Below, piece after piece: positions 42,041 to 50,408 of a DNA stretch of 64,000 nucleotides (positions within the stretch are counted from its first letter, which is position 1; every line of letters begins with the position of its first letter). The notes beneath the pieces were generated by a model. That model saw nothing but the letters and a program-made list of their open reading frames with translations, did no database searches and was not told the DNA's origin. Origin of the DNA: Sinomonas atrocyanea (GTDB lineage Bacteria > Actinomycetota > Actinomycetes > Actinomycetales > Micrococcaceae); the NCBI RefSeq assembly GCF_030811715.1, contig NZ_JAUSRH010000017.1, positions 1 to 64,000 on the forward strand, read 5' to 3'. The position numbers were made by a program, and so were the translations under genes.

Positions 42041-43339
42041 CTACCGAACAGCGAGCTGTTCGGCGACGTCCCGCGCGGCGGTGAAGCCGCTCTCGATGGC
42101 GCCGTCGATGAATCCGCCCCAGCCGTTGGCGTAGTCGGACCCGGCGAGGTGGATCCGGCCCTCGGGCCGCTGGAGCTCCGGGAGGCTCTCGGACAGGTAG
42201 CCGGCGCGGTGCATGGGCCAGGTCTCGCGGGCGTACTCGTCCTGGACCCAGTTGTGGCCGGAGACTTCGAGGACCTCGATGGCGGGGATCCACCGGCGCA
42301 GGATCTCCTGCGCGGCGGCGGCGTCGTCGACGTCGACCGCCTCGGCGTCCGGGCCGAAGGCCACGAGTGTGGTGCTCTCGGCGTCGAGGTACTCGGCCTG
42401 GACGAAGTTCAGCGGCCAGTCCTGGGGGCCCATGGCCACGAAGCGCTCGTGGCGGCCCCTGACCTTGATCCAGAGCTTGGCTCCGAGGCCGAGCTGCCCG
42501 CGCTCGGCGGCCTCGCGCTTGCCCGCGGAGAGCTCCGGCTCGAACCGGACCGAGTTGAGCACGTGCAGCGGCACCGTGACCACCGCTGCCCTCGCGGTGT
42601 ATTCGGTGCCGTCGCGTCCGACGGCGGTGACCCCCTTCTCGTTGCGGCGCACCTCGGCGACGGGGGCGTTGAGCGTCAGCGTCGCGCCGCAGTCCTCGAG
42701 GATGGCCCGGGCGAGGGCCCCCGTGCCGCCCTGGACCTTGTAGGTCGCGCAGGTCTCGAACATGACCGGCCACTCGTGGAAGGCGGCGGCGGCCCAGCGG
42801 AGGGCCTGGGTGTAGGCGGCGTCCTGGATGCGGCCGTTGAAGTTCAGGGCCCAGAAGCTGCGCATGAGCTCGTCGGCGACGGTGTCGAGGCCGAGCTCGT
42901 CGATCTTCTCGGCGACGGTCAGCTGGTCGGCCGCCTTCACCGCCGGGTTGGCGAGCGGCTCGTACGGCAGGGGGACGAGCTGCCGGGACGGGGCGAGGAA
43001 GTCGCGGTTGGGCCCGTCGAGGATCGCCATCAGCTCCTCCGGTGAGCCCTGCCGCAGCTGGCCGCCTGCGTGCCAGTAGGCCTTCTCGAATTCGGGGGCG
43101 GTGACCACGCCGATGCCATAGCGGGTGAGCTCGGCCCAGACGTGGGGCTGGCTCCAGTGGACCCAGGTCCCGCCGAATTCGAGGCTGCGGCCCATCTTGG
43201 GCTCGAGCCAGGTCCGCCCGCCGATCCTGTCGCGGGCCTCGAGGATCTGGACGTCCAGGCCCTTCCGGCTCAGCTCGCGGGCGGCGACGAGGCCGGCGAA
43301 GCCGGCGCCGATGACGAGGACGTCGGAGGTGTTCTGCAT
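42041..43339 (-). CDS. Flavin monoamine oxidase
   Basis: 432 residues. The FAD motif is 'VLVIGAGFAGLVAAREL', followed by 'GGRTWLEPKMGRSLEFGGTW' in the substrate-proximal region and a C-terminal 'LAGSDYANGWGGFIDGAIESG' that closes on the flavin. This is the MAO/putrescine oxidase family: a primary amine becomes an aldehyde, ammonia and H2O2. It follows a cupin gene by 15 bases in one operon. Aldehyde removal by the nearby aldehyde dehydrogenase is the logical next step. Confidence 0.93.
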   Translation of the reverse strand: MQNTSDVLVIGAGFAGLVAARELSRKGLDVQILEARDRIGGRTWLEPKMGRSLEFGGTWVHWSQPHVWAELTRYGIGVVTAPEFEKAYWHAGGQLRQGSPEELMAILDGPNRDFLAPSRQLVPLPYEPLANPAVKAADQLTVAEKIDELGLDTVADELMRSFWALNFNGRIQDAAYTQALRWAAAAFHEWPVMFETCATYKVQGGTGALARAILEDCGATLTLNAPVAEVRRNEKGVTAVGRDGTEYTARAAVVTVPLHVLNSVRFEPELSAGKREAAERGQLGLGAKLWIKVRGRHERFVAMGPQDWPLNFVQAEYLDAESTTLVAFGPDAEAVDVDDAAAAQEILRRWIPAIEVLEVSGHNWVQDEYARETWPMHRAGYLSESLPELQRPEGRIHLAGSDYANGWGGFIDGAIESGFTAARDVAEQLAVR

Positions 43340-43354
43340 CTCGCTCGGGCCCCT

Positions 43355-43690
43355 TCAGCTGTAGACGAAGAACTCCGTGGTCGGCCTGACCACGGTCCAC
43401 CGGGTCTTGGCCCCCTTGTTGAACGAGGCCATGCTCCCATCGGTGAGGTCGAAGGTCTCCCCGCCGATCACCTCGATGCGCAGGTGGCCCTCGACGATGT
43501 AGAGGGTCTCGTCCTCCTCGAAGGCGAGGTCGAACGTCTCCGGCGCCTCTTCGGGCGTCACGGTCCAGATCCCGCCGGAGAGGGCGGGCCGCTCGCCGTC
43601 GCTCGGCTTGCGGAGCCACTGGACCTGGCCGACGGCGAAGGGCTCCGCCAGCTCCCGGTCGGTGTCGGCGTGGAAAATGTGGGCGCTCAT
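43355..43690 (-). CDS. Cupin domain protein (DUF861-like)
   Basis: 111 residues, a single beta-barrel cupin with 'GGIWTVTPEEAPETF' leading into the barrel and 'DETLYIVEGHLRIEV' as the first cupin motif. The usual metal His pair is largely replaced, as in the ureidoglycine-like DUF861 branch, so a binding role is possible. Two adjacent ATGs follow AAAGGAG; 43690 has better spacing than 43693. It is the first gene of the monoamine oxidase operon. Confidence 0.82.
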   Translation of the reverse strand: MSAHIFHADTDRELAEPFAVGQVQWLRKPSDGERPALSGGIWTVTPEEAPETFDLAFEEDETLYIVEGHLRIEVIGGETFDLTDGSMASFNKGAKTRWTVVRPTTEFFVYS

Positions 43691-43760
43691 CATCGCTCCT
43701 TTGCGAGGGGAAGGGCCGGTCACCTGTGGACGTGGCCCGTATCACTACGCCCACTACTCT

Positions 43761-43802
43761 GCACTTGCTTAGTTTTCAGTGTCAAGCTCTGCAGATGCAG
43801 AG
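43761..43802. promoter_or_regulatory. Tandem operators, GCA-N2-TGC type
   Basis: GCACTTGC (43761-43768, followed by TTAGT) and GCAGATGC (43791-43798, inside a perfect CTCTGC-AGAT-GCAGAG palindrome at 43787-43802) are spaced 30 bp centre to centre. They lie between the cupin/monoamine oxidase operon and the divergent TetR gene, and share a core with the site at 41333. Confidence 0.6.
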
Positions 43803-43832
43803 TTTTTGTGCGCGCGCCGGTAGCATCGACCC

Positions 43833-44387
43833 ATGACGGTCAGCGAGGTCAGGTACGGCACAGGGCGCGAGGCGCTCATCCGCGCGGTGGTGGATGTCGT
43901 GGCCGAGGAGGGCCTGGACGGACTGAGCTACCGGAAGGTGGCGCAGCGGGCGCGCGTGAACAACACCCTGATCTCCCACCACTTCGGTTCCAAGGAAGCA
44001 CTCCTCGAGGCGGCAACCGTGTGGGCCGTGCAGCGCACCCAGCAGCGGGCTGACCTCACGCTGGCAGCGGCCCTCGACCGCGACTTTGCCGAGACCCTCA
44101 CGCGGATCGTCGGCGAGGAGCCCAATCTGCAGGTCTTCCAGTACTACATGATCCTCGCCTCCCGCCGCAGCCCGGAGCTGCGCAGGATTGCCGGAAACCT
44201 CTACGAGAGCTACATCGGCATGGTCCAGGACGTCCTCGTCCGCTATGGATACCAGCCCGACCGGGCCGCGGCGCGCGCTGTCTTCGCCGCGCTCGACGGG
44301 CTCGTCATGCAGCAGGTCACCGTGGCGGAGCGCGAGGAGATCGTTGCGGCGATCGTGCGGCTCGGCTCGCTCCTCGAGAGGAAGTAG
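43833..44387 (+). CDS. TetR family regulator (monoamine island, paralogue 2)
   Basis: 184 residues; helix-turn-helix at about 18-62 ('RARVNNTLISHHFGSKEALL'), effector domain with 'FAALDGLVMQQV'. It is paralogous to the regulator at 41419. ATG 43833 lies six bases after TAGCAT (43821-43826), so it is leaderless. It is divergent from the cupin/monoamine oxidase operon and probably represses it through the tandem palindromes. Confidence 0.9.
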   Translation: MTVSEVRYGTGREALIRAVVDVVAEEGLDGLSYRKVAQRARVNNTLISHHFGSKEALLEAATVWAVQRTQQRADLTLAAALDRDFAETLTRIVGEEPNLQVFQYYMILASRRSPELRRIAGNLYESYIGMVQDVLVRYGYQPDRAAARAVFAALDGLVMQQVTVAEREEIVAAIVRLGSLLERK

Positions 44388-44403
44388 CCCGCCGAGGCCG
44401 GCG

Positions 44404-46017
44404 CTACCCCCGCTCGGCCGCCCGCAGCTCGCGCCGGAGGATCTTGCCCGAGGACGACTTCGGGATCGCGTCGAGGAACTCCACGACGCGGACCTTCTTG
44501 AAGGGGGCGACATGCTCGGCCACGAACGCGATGACGTCCTCGTCCCCGAGCTCGGCCCCCGGCTGGCGGACGACGAAGGCCTTGGGGACCTCCTCGCCGT
44601 CGTCCGCCCGCACCCCGATGACGGCGGCGTCCGCGATCTCCGGGTGGGTGAGCAGCACTGCCTCGAGCTCCGCCGGCGCGATCTGGTAGCCCTTGTACTT
44701 GATGAGCTCCTTGAGCCGGTCCACGATCGTCACGACGCCGTCCGCGCGCACCGTGGCGATGTCCCCGGTGCGCAGGAAGCCGTCCGGATCGATCGTCGCG
44801 GCGGTGGCGTCGGGCCGGTTGAGGTAGCCGAGCATCACCTGCGGCCCGCGGACCAGCAGCTGTCCCGGCGCGCTCACGGCCCCCGGGTCCCCGTCCGCGG
44901 GCGGCAGCGGGATCTCCTCGTCCGTGGCCGGGTCGAGCAGCTTGCACTGCGTGTTGGGCACTGTCACGCCGACCGAGTCCAGCGGCATGCGCCCGGCCTC
45001 CGAGAGCGGCAGGATGTGCGAGGCGGGGCTGAGCTCCGTCATCCCGTAGCCCTGCAGCATCGCGCACCCGAGGCGCGCGGCAACGGCGGCGCCGAGCCCG
45101 GCGTCCAGCGGCGCGGCCCCGGAGAACGCGACGCGGACACTCGAGAGGTCGTACCGCTCCACGAGCGGGTGCTTGGCGAGCGCCACCGCGATGGGCGGGG
45201 CGATGAACAGGTACGTGCAGCGGTGGTCCTGGGTGATCCGCAGGAACTCGGCCAGGTCGAACTTGGGCATCGTGACAAGCCGCGCCCGCTGCAGGAAGGC
45301 CGCGTTGACGAGCATCGTGAGCCCGTAGATATGGAAGAACGGCAAGACGGCCAGGAGCGTGTCCTCCCCCGTCACGCCCAGCAGCGGCCGGCCCTGGGCC
45401 ACGTTCGCCACGAGGTTGAAGTGGCTGAGCATCACGCCCTTGGGCGTGCCGGAGGTGCCCGAGGAATACGGCAGGACCGCGACCGCGTGCGGGTCCACGT
45501 GCATGTCCGGCGCGTGCAACCCGGCAGACAGCGCCTCCCCGAGCGAGGGGTGCGCGGCGCCGGAGGGTGAGGGGCCGCCGTCGAGCACCACGACGCGCTC
45601 GGGCGGGATGCCGGCCTCCTCCGCGGCGGGCTCGGCGCGGCCCAGGAACGGCGAGACGGTGAAGAGCCACGCGGCGCCGGCATCGGCGAGCTGGCGGCCC
45701 GTCTCCTCGGCCGTGTAGAGCGAGTTGACGGTGGTGACCGCCGCGCCGGCACGGAGGATCCCGTGGAAGACCACGGCGAAGGCGGGGATGTTGGGGCACA
45801 TGAGCCCGAGCGTGGTGCCCGGACCCACCCCGTGGGCGGCGAGCCAGCCGGCGAGGGCGTCGATGCGCGCCACGAGCTCGCGGTACGTGGTCTCCGCCCC
45901 GCTCGTGCCGTCCACCATCGCGACCCGGTCCAGCTCCTCCTCGGCGAGGCCGCCGAACAGGTACTCGTGGAGGGGGACCTCCGGGATCTCGACGTCCGGG
46001 TACGGGCTCGCGAACAT
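44404..46017 (-). CDS. AMP-forming acyl/aryl-CoA ligase (4-coumarate-CoA ligase-like)
   Basis: 537 residues of the ANL superfamily. 'LPYSSGTSGTPKGVMLSH' is the ATP/AMP P-loop motif, 'LQGYGMTELSP' is motif A5 and 'RTGDIATVRADG' precedes the hinge. Lys in 'SSSGKILRR' near the C-terminus is the adenylation lysine. It activates an aromatic or medium-chain acid to its CoA ester. AAGGAG precedes ATG 46017 by five bases. Next to an amine island it may activate the arylacetic or phenylpropanoid acids made by aldehyde oxidation. It is divergent from hipB. Confidence 0.9.
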   Translation of the reverse strand: MFASPYPDVEIPEVPLHEYLFGGLAEEELDRVAMVDGTSGAETTYRELVARIDALAGWLAAHGVGPGTTLGLMCPNIPAFAVVFHGILRAGAAVTTVNSLYTAEETGRQLADAGAAWLFTVSPFLGRAEPAAEEAGIPPERVVVLDGGPSPSGAAHPSLGEALSAGLHAPDMHVDPHAVAVLPYSSGTSGTPKGVMLSHFNLVANVAQGRPLLGVTGEDTLLAVLPFFHIYGLTMLVNAAFLQRARLVTMPKFDLAEFLRITQDHRCTYLFIAPPIAVALAKHPLVERYDLSSVRVAFSGAAPLDAGLGAAVAARLGCAMLQGYGMTELSPASHILPLSEAGRMPLDSVGVTVPNTQCKLLDPATDEEIPLPPADGDPGAVSAPGQLLVRGPQVMLGYLNRPDATAATIDPDGFLRTGDIATVRADGVVTIVDRLKELIKYKGYQIAPAELEAVLLTHPEIADAAVIGVRADDGEEVPKAFVVRQPGAELGDEDVIAFVAEHVAPFKKVRVVEFLDAIPKSSSGKILRRELRAAERG

Positions 46018-46146
46018 GGGTTCTCCTTCGAATCCAACGGATCGGCGCACGACGGCGGCACTCGCCGCTGTGGACATCGTGCTGTGCCGCCCGGGCCGGG
46101 GCAAGGGCTTGGGCAGCGGGGCAGCGGAAGGGAGGGTCCAGGGCAT

Positions 46147-46284
46147 CGGCAGGATCCTGCCGGATTGGGCTGTCGCTCCCCCGGGCGGCGCCCGCGGGGG
46201 CGGAGAGCGGCAGGATCTTGCCGGATGCCGCCGCGCGGGAGACACTGGGCACCTGAGCACGAGCCGATCGGCAGGATCCTGCCG
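46147..46284. promoter_or_regulatory. Three HipB-type operators at exact 61-bp spacing
   Basis: CGGCAGGATCCTGCCG, a perfect 16-bp palindrome, occurs at 46147-46162 and 46269-46284, with a one-mismatch copy (GATCTTG) at 46208-46223. Start-to-start distances are 61 and 61 bp. The last copy ends 12 bases before the hipB start. The antitoxin is the obvious binder, giving autoregulation and possibly repression of the divergent ligase gene. Confidence 0.85.
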
Positions 46285-46296
46285 GGAGAGGAAGCC

Positions 46297-46509
46297 GTGG
46301 ACGAACCCGCGCGGGACGCGCTGGCGGCGCTGGGCGCGGCCATCAGGGCCGCGCGCAAGGACGCCGGCATCACGCAGGCAACGTTGGCCGAGCTCGCCGG
46401 GACGTCGGAGCGGACGGTGCGGGACATCGAGCGCGGCTCGCCGAGCCCGAGCATCGGCTCGGTCGTCGCGGCCGCACGGGCGGTGGGCCTCACGGTCGGC
46501 GCGAGCTGA
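46297..46509 (+). CDS. hipB: HipB-like antitoxin (XRE family)
   Basis: 70 residues, essentially one Cro/C1-type helix-turn-helix at about 10-66 ('ITQATLAELAGTSERTVRDIERG'). It lacks the C-terminal extension seen in E. coli HipB, which is common in actinobacteria. GTG 46297 follows GGGAGAGGAAG, which begins inside the third operator. The stop overlaps the hipA ATG by one base (TGATG), so the two are co-translated. It binds DNA and is expected to neutralise HipA. Confidence 0.87.
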   Translation: MDEPARDALAALGAAIRAARKDAGITQATLAELAGTSERTVRDIERGSPSPSIGSVVAAARAVGLTVGAS

Positions 46510-47694
46510 TGTCCCGGGACCTCTCCGCGCTCCGGTTCATCAGCGAGGCGGACGTGTACAAGGCCGGCGTCCTCGCCGGCCGGCTCTGGCGCGACGAGCG
46601 CGCGCGCATCAGCTTCGCCTACCGCGAGGACTACGTCGCAGCGCAGGGGCGGCCGGTGGCCCGGACCCTGCCCGTGGGGCCGGAGGCAGTGGGGCCGCTC
46701 CACGGCCTCCCCGCATTCTTCGCCGGCCTCCTGCCCGAGGGCCACCGGCTCAGCGTGCTCCCGCTCCGCGGCGAAGACGAGCCTCGACGACGAGCTCACG
46801 CTCCTCCTCGCGGTCGGGGCCGATGTCCCCGGCGACGTGCAGGTGGTCCCCGCGGGCACGGTCCCGGAGGAGCCGGAGCCGCTCGCCGACCTCGATGCGG
46901 CGCCCGCGGACTTCTCGCGGCTCGCGGACGCCCTCGACCTGCACGGGCTGCCCGGCGTCCAGGACAAGGTCAGCGCCTCCATGCTCTCCGCCCCCGTCGC
47001 CTCCCCGCACCACCGGTGGATCCTCAAGCTCGACCCGCCCGGAACGCCGCACCTCGTGCTCAACGAGGCGCTGCACCTCAGGGCCGCACGCTCGCTGCGG
47101 ATTCCCGTCGCCTCCGCCCACGTGGTGCGCGACGCCCGAGGGGTTCCGGGGCTCCTCGTCTCTCGGTTCGACAGGATCCACGAGGACGGCCGCTGGCGCC
47201 GGCTCGAGCTGGAGGACGGCGCCCAGATCCTCGGGATGCTCCCCGCGGCGAAGTACTCCGTGGCGGCCGAGGAACTCGTCTCCGCGGTCGCGGCGGCGTG
47301 CCGGGCGCCGGCAGTCGCCGCCCGCAACCTGTACCTGCAGTTCCTGTTCGCCTGGCTCACTGGCAACGGCGACCTCCACGCCAAGAACGTGGCGGTCCTG
47401 ACCGGCCCGGCCGGTCATCGCGCCCCGGCGCCCGCCTTCGACCTTCCCAGCACCGTGCTCTATGGCGACATGTCGATGGCCCTCCCCGTTGCCGGACGCA
47501 CCAAGGGCCTGCGGGCCCGGCACTGGGCCGAGTTCGCCGCGACGATCGGCCTGCCCGAGCGCGCCGCCGCGTCCGCGACCTCACTGGCGCTCAAGGCGGC
47601 GGCCGGCGCCGACCTCGCGGCGCTTCCCTTCGAGGGCTCGCCGCTCAACCGCGCCCTCCGCGAGCTGCGGCACCGGAGGGCGGAGCTCGACTAG
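46509..47694 (+). pseudogene. hipA: HipA-like serine/threonine kinase toxin, frameshifted
   Basis: The first 84 codons encode the HipA N-terminal (couple_hipA) part ending 'LLPEGHRLSVL'. The rest continues in the +1 frame beginning 'RSAAKTSLDDEL'. Removing one C from the CCC at 46760-46762 restores a single 394-residue protein of normal HipA length. Kinase features lie in the second frame: 'GVQDKVSASM', Lys in 'WILKLDPP', 'NGDLHAKN' (catalytic Asp, Asn) and Asp in 'AFDLPS'. All catalytic residues are intact, so this is a recent mutation, a sequencing slip or programmed frameshifting. Intact HipA phosphorylates aminoacyl-tRNA synthetases and causes dormancy. Confidence 0.82.
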
Positions 47695-47717
47695 CCCGGA
47701 ACGGAGGCCGGGCGTCG

Positions 47718-48662
47718 TCAGGCCCCGGCGGCGGCGAACCGCTCGGCGAGCTCGCGCATGGCATCCCGCAGCTCCGGCGGGTCGATCACGGTGACCGGCC
47801 AGCCGAGCCGGACCACGTGGTAGGCCACGTAGTCGAGGTCGTCGGCGCCGGCGGTGAGGATGCTGGCCTCGCCGTCCGGCTCGACGACGGCCATCGTGGA
47901 CGGAACCCGCTCCGCGACCTCGTGGGCCGGGGCGTGGATGCGGACCTTCGCGACGAATTGGTACGGCGCCTGCGTGATGGACGACTGGACGTACTCGACC
48001 GCGTCCGGCGCCTCCCGGGGCCTGAAGCGCCAGCCGGTGCCGCGCGCGGCCGCCATCCGGTCGAGCCGGAAGGTCCTCCAGTCCTCACGGTCAAGGTCCC
48101 AGGCCATGAGGTACCAGCGCCTGGCCGCGGCCACGAGGCGGTAGGGCTCGACCCGGCGCTCGGACCGCTCGCCGCCGGACTTCGTGTAGTCGAACGTGGC
48201 CCGCTCCGGCGTGCGGATGGCCCGCGCGAGGGCCACCAGGACGTCGGCATCCACGGCCGTCACGGGGCTGTCCAGGCTCACGGTCGCCTCGATGACGCCC
48301 TTGACCTCGGCCCGCAGCCTAGCCGGGAGCACCTGGTCGAGCTTCGCGAGCGAGCGGACGGCCGCCTCGCCGAGCCCCGCGACCGTCCCTCCCGCGGCGA
48401 GCCGGAGGCTCACGGCCACCGCCACGGCCTCCTCGTCGTCGAGGAGCAGCGGTGGCAGCGCCTTGCCGGCGCCGAGCTGGTAGCCGCCCCCGGTGCCGTG
48501 CTCGGCCCGCACGGGGTAGCCGAGCTCTCGCAGGCGGTCCACGTCGCGGCGGATGCTGCGCGTCGTGACCCCGAGCCGCTCGGCGAGCTCCGCGCCCGTC
48601 CATACCGGGCGGGACTGGAGCAGGTTCAGCAGGCTCAGGACGCGCTGCGTCGTGTCATTCAT
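47718..48662 (-). CDS. WYL-domain transcriptional regulator (YafY-like)
   Basis: 314 residues: an N-terminal DeoR-type helix-turn-helix (about 5-60, 'ELAERLGVTTRSIRRDVDRL') followed by a WYL domain (about 140-215, with 'RRWYLMAWDLDREDWRTFRLDR') and a C-terminal WCX extension. WYL domains sense nucleic acids or small ligands and often control DNA-damage or defence genes. ATG 48662 was chosen because it starts just before the helix-turn-helix; a CATGAT box six bases upstream suggests a leaderless start. A 25-bp perfect palindrome lies 20 bases upstream. Confidence 0.9.
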   Translation of the reverse strand: MNDTTQRVLSLLNLLQSRPVWTGAELAERLGVTTRSIRRDVDRLRELGYPVRAEHGTGGGYQLGAGKALPPLLLDDEEAVAVAVSLRLAAGGTVAGLGEAAVRSLAKLDQVLPARLRAEVKGVIEATVSLDSPVTAVDADVLVALARAIRTPERATFDYTKSGGERSERRVEPYRLVAAARRWYLMAWDLDREDWRTFRLDRMAAARGTGWRFRPREAPDAVEYVQSSITQAPYQFVAKVRIHAPAHEVAERVPSTMAVVEPDGEASILTAGADDLDYVAYHVVRLGWPVTVIDPPELRDAMRELAERFAAAGA

Positions 48663-48681
48663 GGCTCCATCATGGACTCTG

Positions 48682-48706
48682 GCTGCGGACAGGATCTGTC
48701 CGCAGC
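48682..48706. promoter_or_regulatory. Perfect 25-bp palindrome upstream of the WYL regulator
   Basis: GCTGCGGACAG-GAT-CTGTCCGCAGC, 11-bp arms with a 3-base centre. It lies between the WYL gene and the divergent small gene. It is most simply the regulator's own operator covering its promoter. Confidence 0.75.
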
Positions 48707-48829
48707 GCACGTGGCGTGGGCCGCATCCCCAGCGGCTGAGGCAGCGGACCGCCCCTGTCCTGCACCCCCGGGACACTGGTCTCGGGACAGCAGGAAGCCC
48801 CGGGAACGGGCAGGGAAGAAGGAGTGGCC

Positions 48830-49078
48830 ATGGCCGCACAGGGAACAGTCCAGCAGCTTCACGGCATGGCGTGGACCGGCCCGGGGAGCACGCAGACGAG
48901 GACCCGGGAGGCGGGCCGGCTGGCCGAGGTGCTCCGCGCCGTCGTTCGCGGGTGGGCCAGCAGGTGGGAAGGCGCGGTCCGCGCCTGGCGCGGCGCGGAC
49001 CGGCGGGTGCTGGGGATCGACGAGAGCCGGGAGCGGGTGCGCCGGGACATCGCGCTGCTCGGACCGCGCCCGTGGTGA
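48830..49078 (+). CDS. Small hypothetical protein
   Basis: 82 residues. After a flexible N-terminus there is one long Arg/Ala/Trp-rich amphipathic helix (about 28-60) and a charged end. GAAGGAG stands six bases before ATG 48830, which is the main evidence. It is divergent from the WYL regulator and could be its target through the shared palindrome. I recognise no family. Confidence 0.5.
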   Translation: MAAQGTVQQLHGMAWTGPGSTQTRTREAGRLAEVLRAVVRGWASRWEGAVRAWRGADRRVLGIDESRERVRRDIALLGPRPW

Positions 49079-49107
49079 GCCCCCCCCGGTCCTCCCGGGC
49101 CGTGGGT

Positions 49108-50322
49108 TCAGGCGCGGGTGAGCAGCAGGCTCACGTTGTGGCCGCCGAACCCGAACGAGTTCGAGACGGCGGCCTCGACGCGAGCCCGGCGCGGGGCGCC
49201 GGCCACGACGTCGAGGTCGATCGCCGGGTCGAGGCGGTCGAGGTTGCGCGTGGGTGGGATGATGCCCGATTCCAGGGTGAGCGCGGTGAGGATCGCCTCG
49301 ACGGCCCCGGCCGCGCCGACGAGGTGCCCGAGCGCACCCTTCGGTGCGGTCACCGCCACCTGCTCGCCGAGGGCCTCGCGCACGGCGAGGGCCTCGCTGA
49401 TGTCGCCGATGTGAGTTCCGGTGGCGTGGGCGTTGACGTGCTGGATGTCGCCGCCGTCGATGCCCGCGCGGCGCAGGGCCTTGCGGATCGCCTTGATCTG
49501 CCCGACGCCCTCGGGGTCCGTGCCGGTGATGTGGAACGCGTCCGCCGTGACGCCGTAGCCGGAGAGGGCGGCGCGGGTGCGGGCCCGGCGGGCCCGCGCG
49601 TGCTCCGCGCGCTCGAGGACCACGACGCCGGCCCCCTCGCCGAGCACGAACCCGGTGCGGTCGGCGTCGAACGGCCGGGAGGCGGCCTCGGGGTCGCCCT
49701 GGGACTTCGAGAGGGCGCCGATCTGGGCGAACCCGGCGATGGTCAGCGGCGTGATCGCGGCCTCGGCCCCGCCCGCGATGACGATGTCCGCCTCGTCGCA
49801 CTCTATGAGCCGCGCCGCGTGGACGATCGCCTCGGCGCCCGAGGCGCACGCGGAGGAGGGCGCCATCGCGGCGGCGCGCGCGCCGTACTCGATGCTCAGC
49901 TGCGCGGCGGCCGCGTTGGCCATGAGCATCGGCACCGTGCGCGGGGAGACGCGGCGGGAGCCGGAGGACTCGAGGACGTCGTCCTGGGCCAGGAGGGTCT
50001 CCACCCCGCCGATGCCGGTCCCGATCACGACGGCGAGCCGGTCGCCGTCGACCTCCGGCGCACCCGCGTCGGCCCATGCCTCGCGGGCGGCGATGACGGC
50101 GGCCTGCTGGCTGCGGTCGAGCCGGCGCGCCCGGACGGGCTGCATGGCCTGCTCCGGCTCGACCGCGAGCCGGCCGGCGATGTGGACCGGGAGCGAGACG
50201 TCGAAGCCCGAAAGGGCGCGCACACCGGACCGGAGGGACAGGACGCCCTCCCAGAGCTCGGCCACGGTGCCGCCCAGCGGCGTGGTGGCACCCATTCCGG
50301 TGATGACGATCTCGGTCCCCAT
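49108..50322 (-). CDS. fabF: Beta-ketoacyl-ACP synthase II (FabF-like)
   Basis: 404 residues of the thiolase-fold condensing enzymes. The active-site Cys159 lies in 'PSSACASGAE', His299 in 'NAHATGT', Lys328 and His333 in 'KGALGHLVGAAG', the complete Cys-His-His set. It extends acyl-ACP with malonyl-ACP. No fatty-acid genes (fabD, acpP, fabH) adjoin it, unlike the housekeeping copy in actinobacteria, so it may be a specialised second copy. ATG 50322 has AGAGGA upstream; longer readings would run through the operators. The divergent TetR is its likely repressor. Confidence 0.9.
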   Translation of the reverse strand: MGTEIVITGMGATTPLGGTVAELWEGVLSLRSGVRALSGFDVSLPVHIAGRLAVEPEQAMQPVRARRLDRSQQAAVIAAREAWADAGAPEVDGDRLAVVIGTGIGGVETLLAQDDVLESSGSRRVSPRTVPMLMANAAAAQLSIEYGARAAAMAPSSACASGAEAIVHAARLIECDEADIVIAGGAEAAITPLTIAGFAQIGALSKSQGDPEAASRPFDADRTGFVLGEGAGVVVLERAEHARARRARTRAALSGYGVTADAFHITGTDPEGVGQIKAIRKALRRAGIDGGDIQHVNAHATGTHIGDISEALAVREALGEQVAVTAPKGALGHLVGAAGAVEAILTALTLESGIIPPTRNLDRLDPAIDLDVVAGAPRRARVEAAVSNSFGFGGHNVSLLLTRA

Positions 50323-50358
50323 GATGTCCTCTGCGTAGAAGAGCCCTCCGGCCGGCGC

Positions 50359-50402
50359 TTGTATGCCGTACAAGAGGGAAAGATGTTTGTACAGCATACA
50401 AT
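50359..50402. promoter_or_regulatory. Two operators TTGTA-N5-TACAA between fabF and tetR
   Basis: TTGTA-TGCCG-TACAA (50359-50373, extended by a further C/G pair) and TTGTA-CAGCA-TACAA (50387-50401) are spaced 28 bp. The second overlaps TACAAT (50397-50402), the leaderless -10 box of tetR, whose ATG is six bases on. The first lies in the fabF promoter region. The arrangement implies joint repression and autoregulation. Confidence 0.8.
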
Positions 50403-50408
50403 TCAGTC

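Noticed and set aside
46509-49121. An 870-codon plus-strand open frame across hipA and the WYL gene
   Set aside because: Only the first 84 codons are coding-like (HipA N-terminus). The rest runs through hipA in the wrong frame and antisense to the WYL regulator; it stays open only because stops are rare at this GC content.
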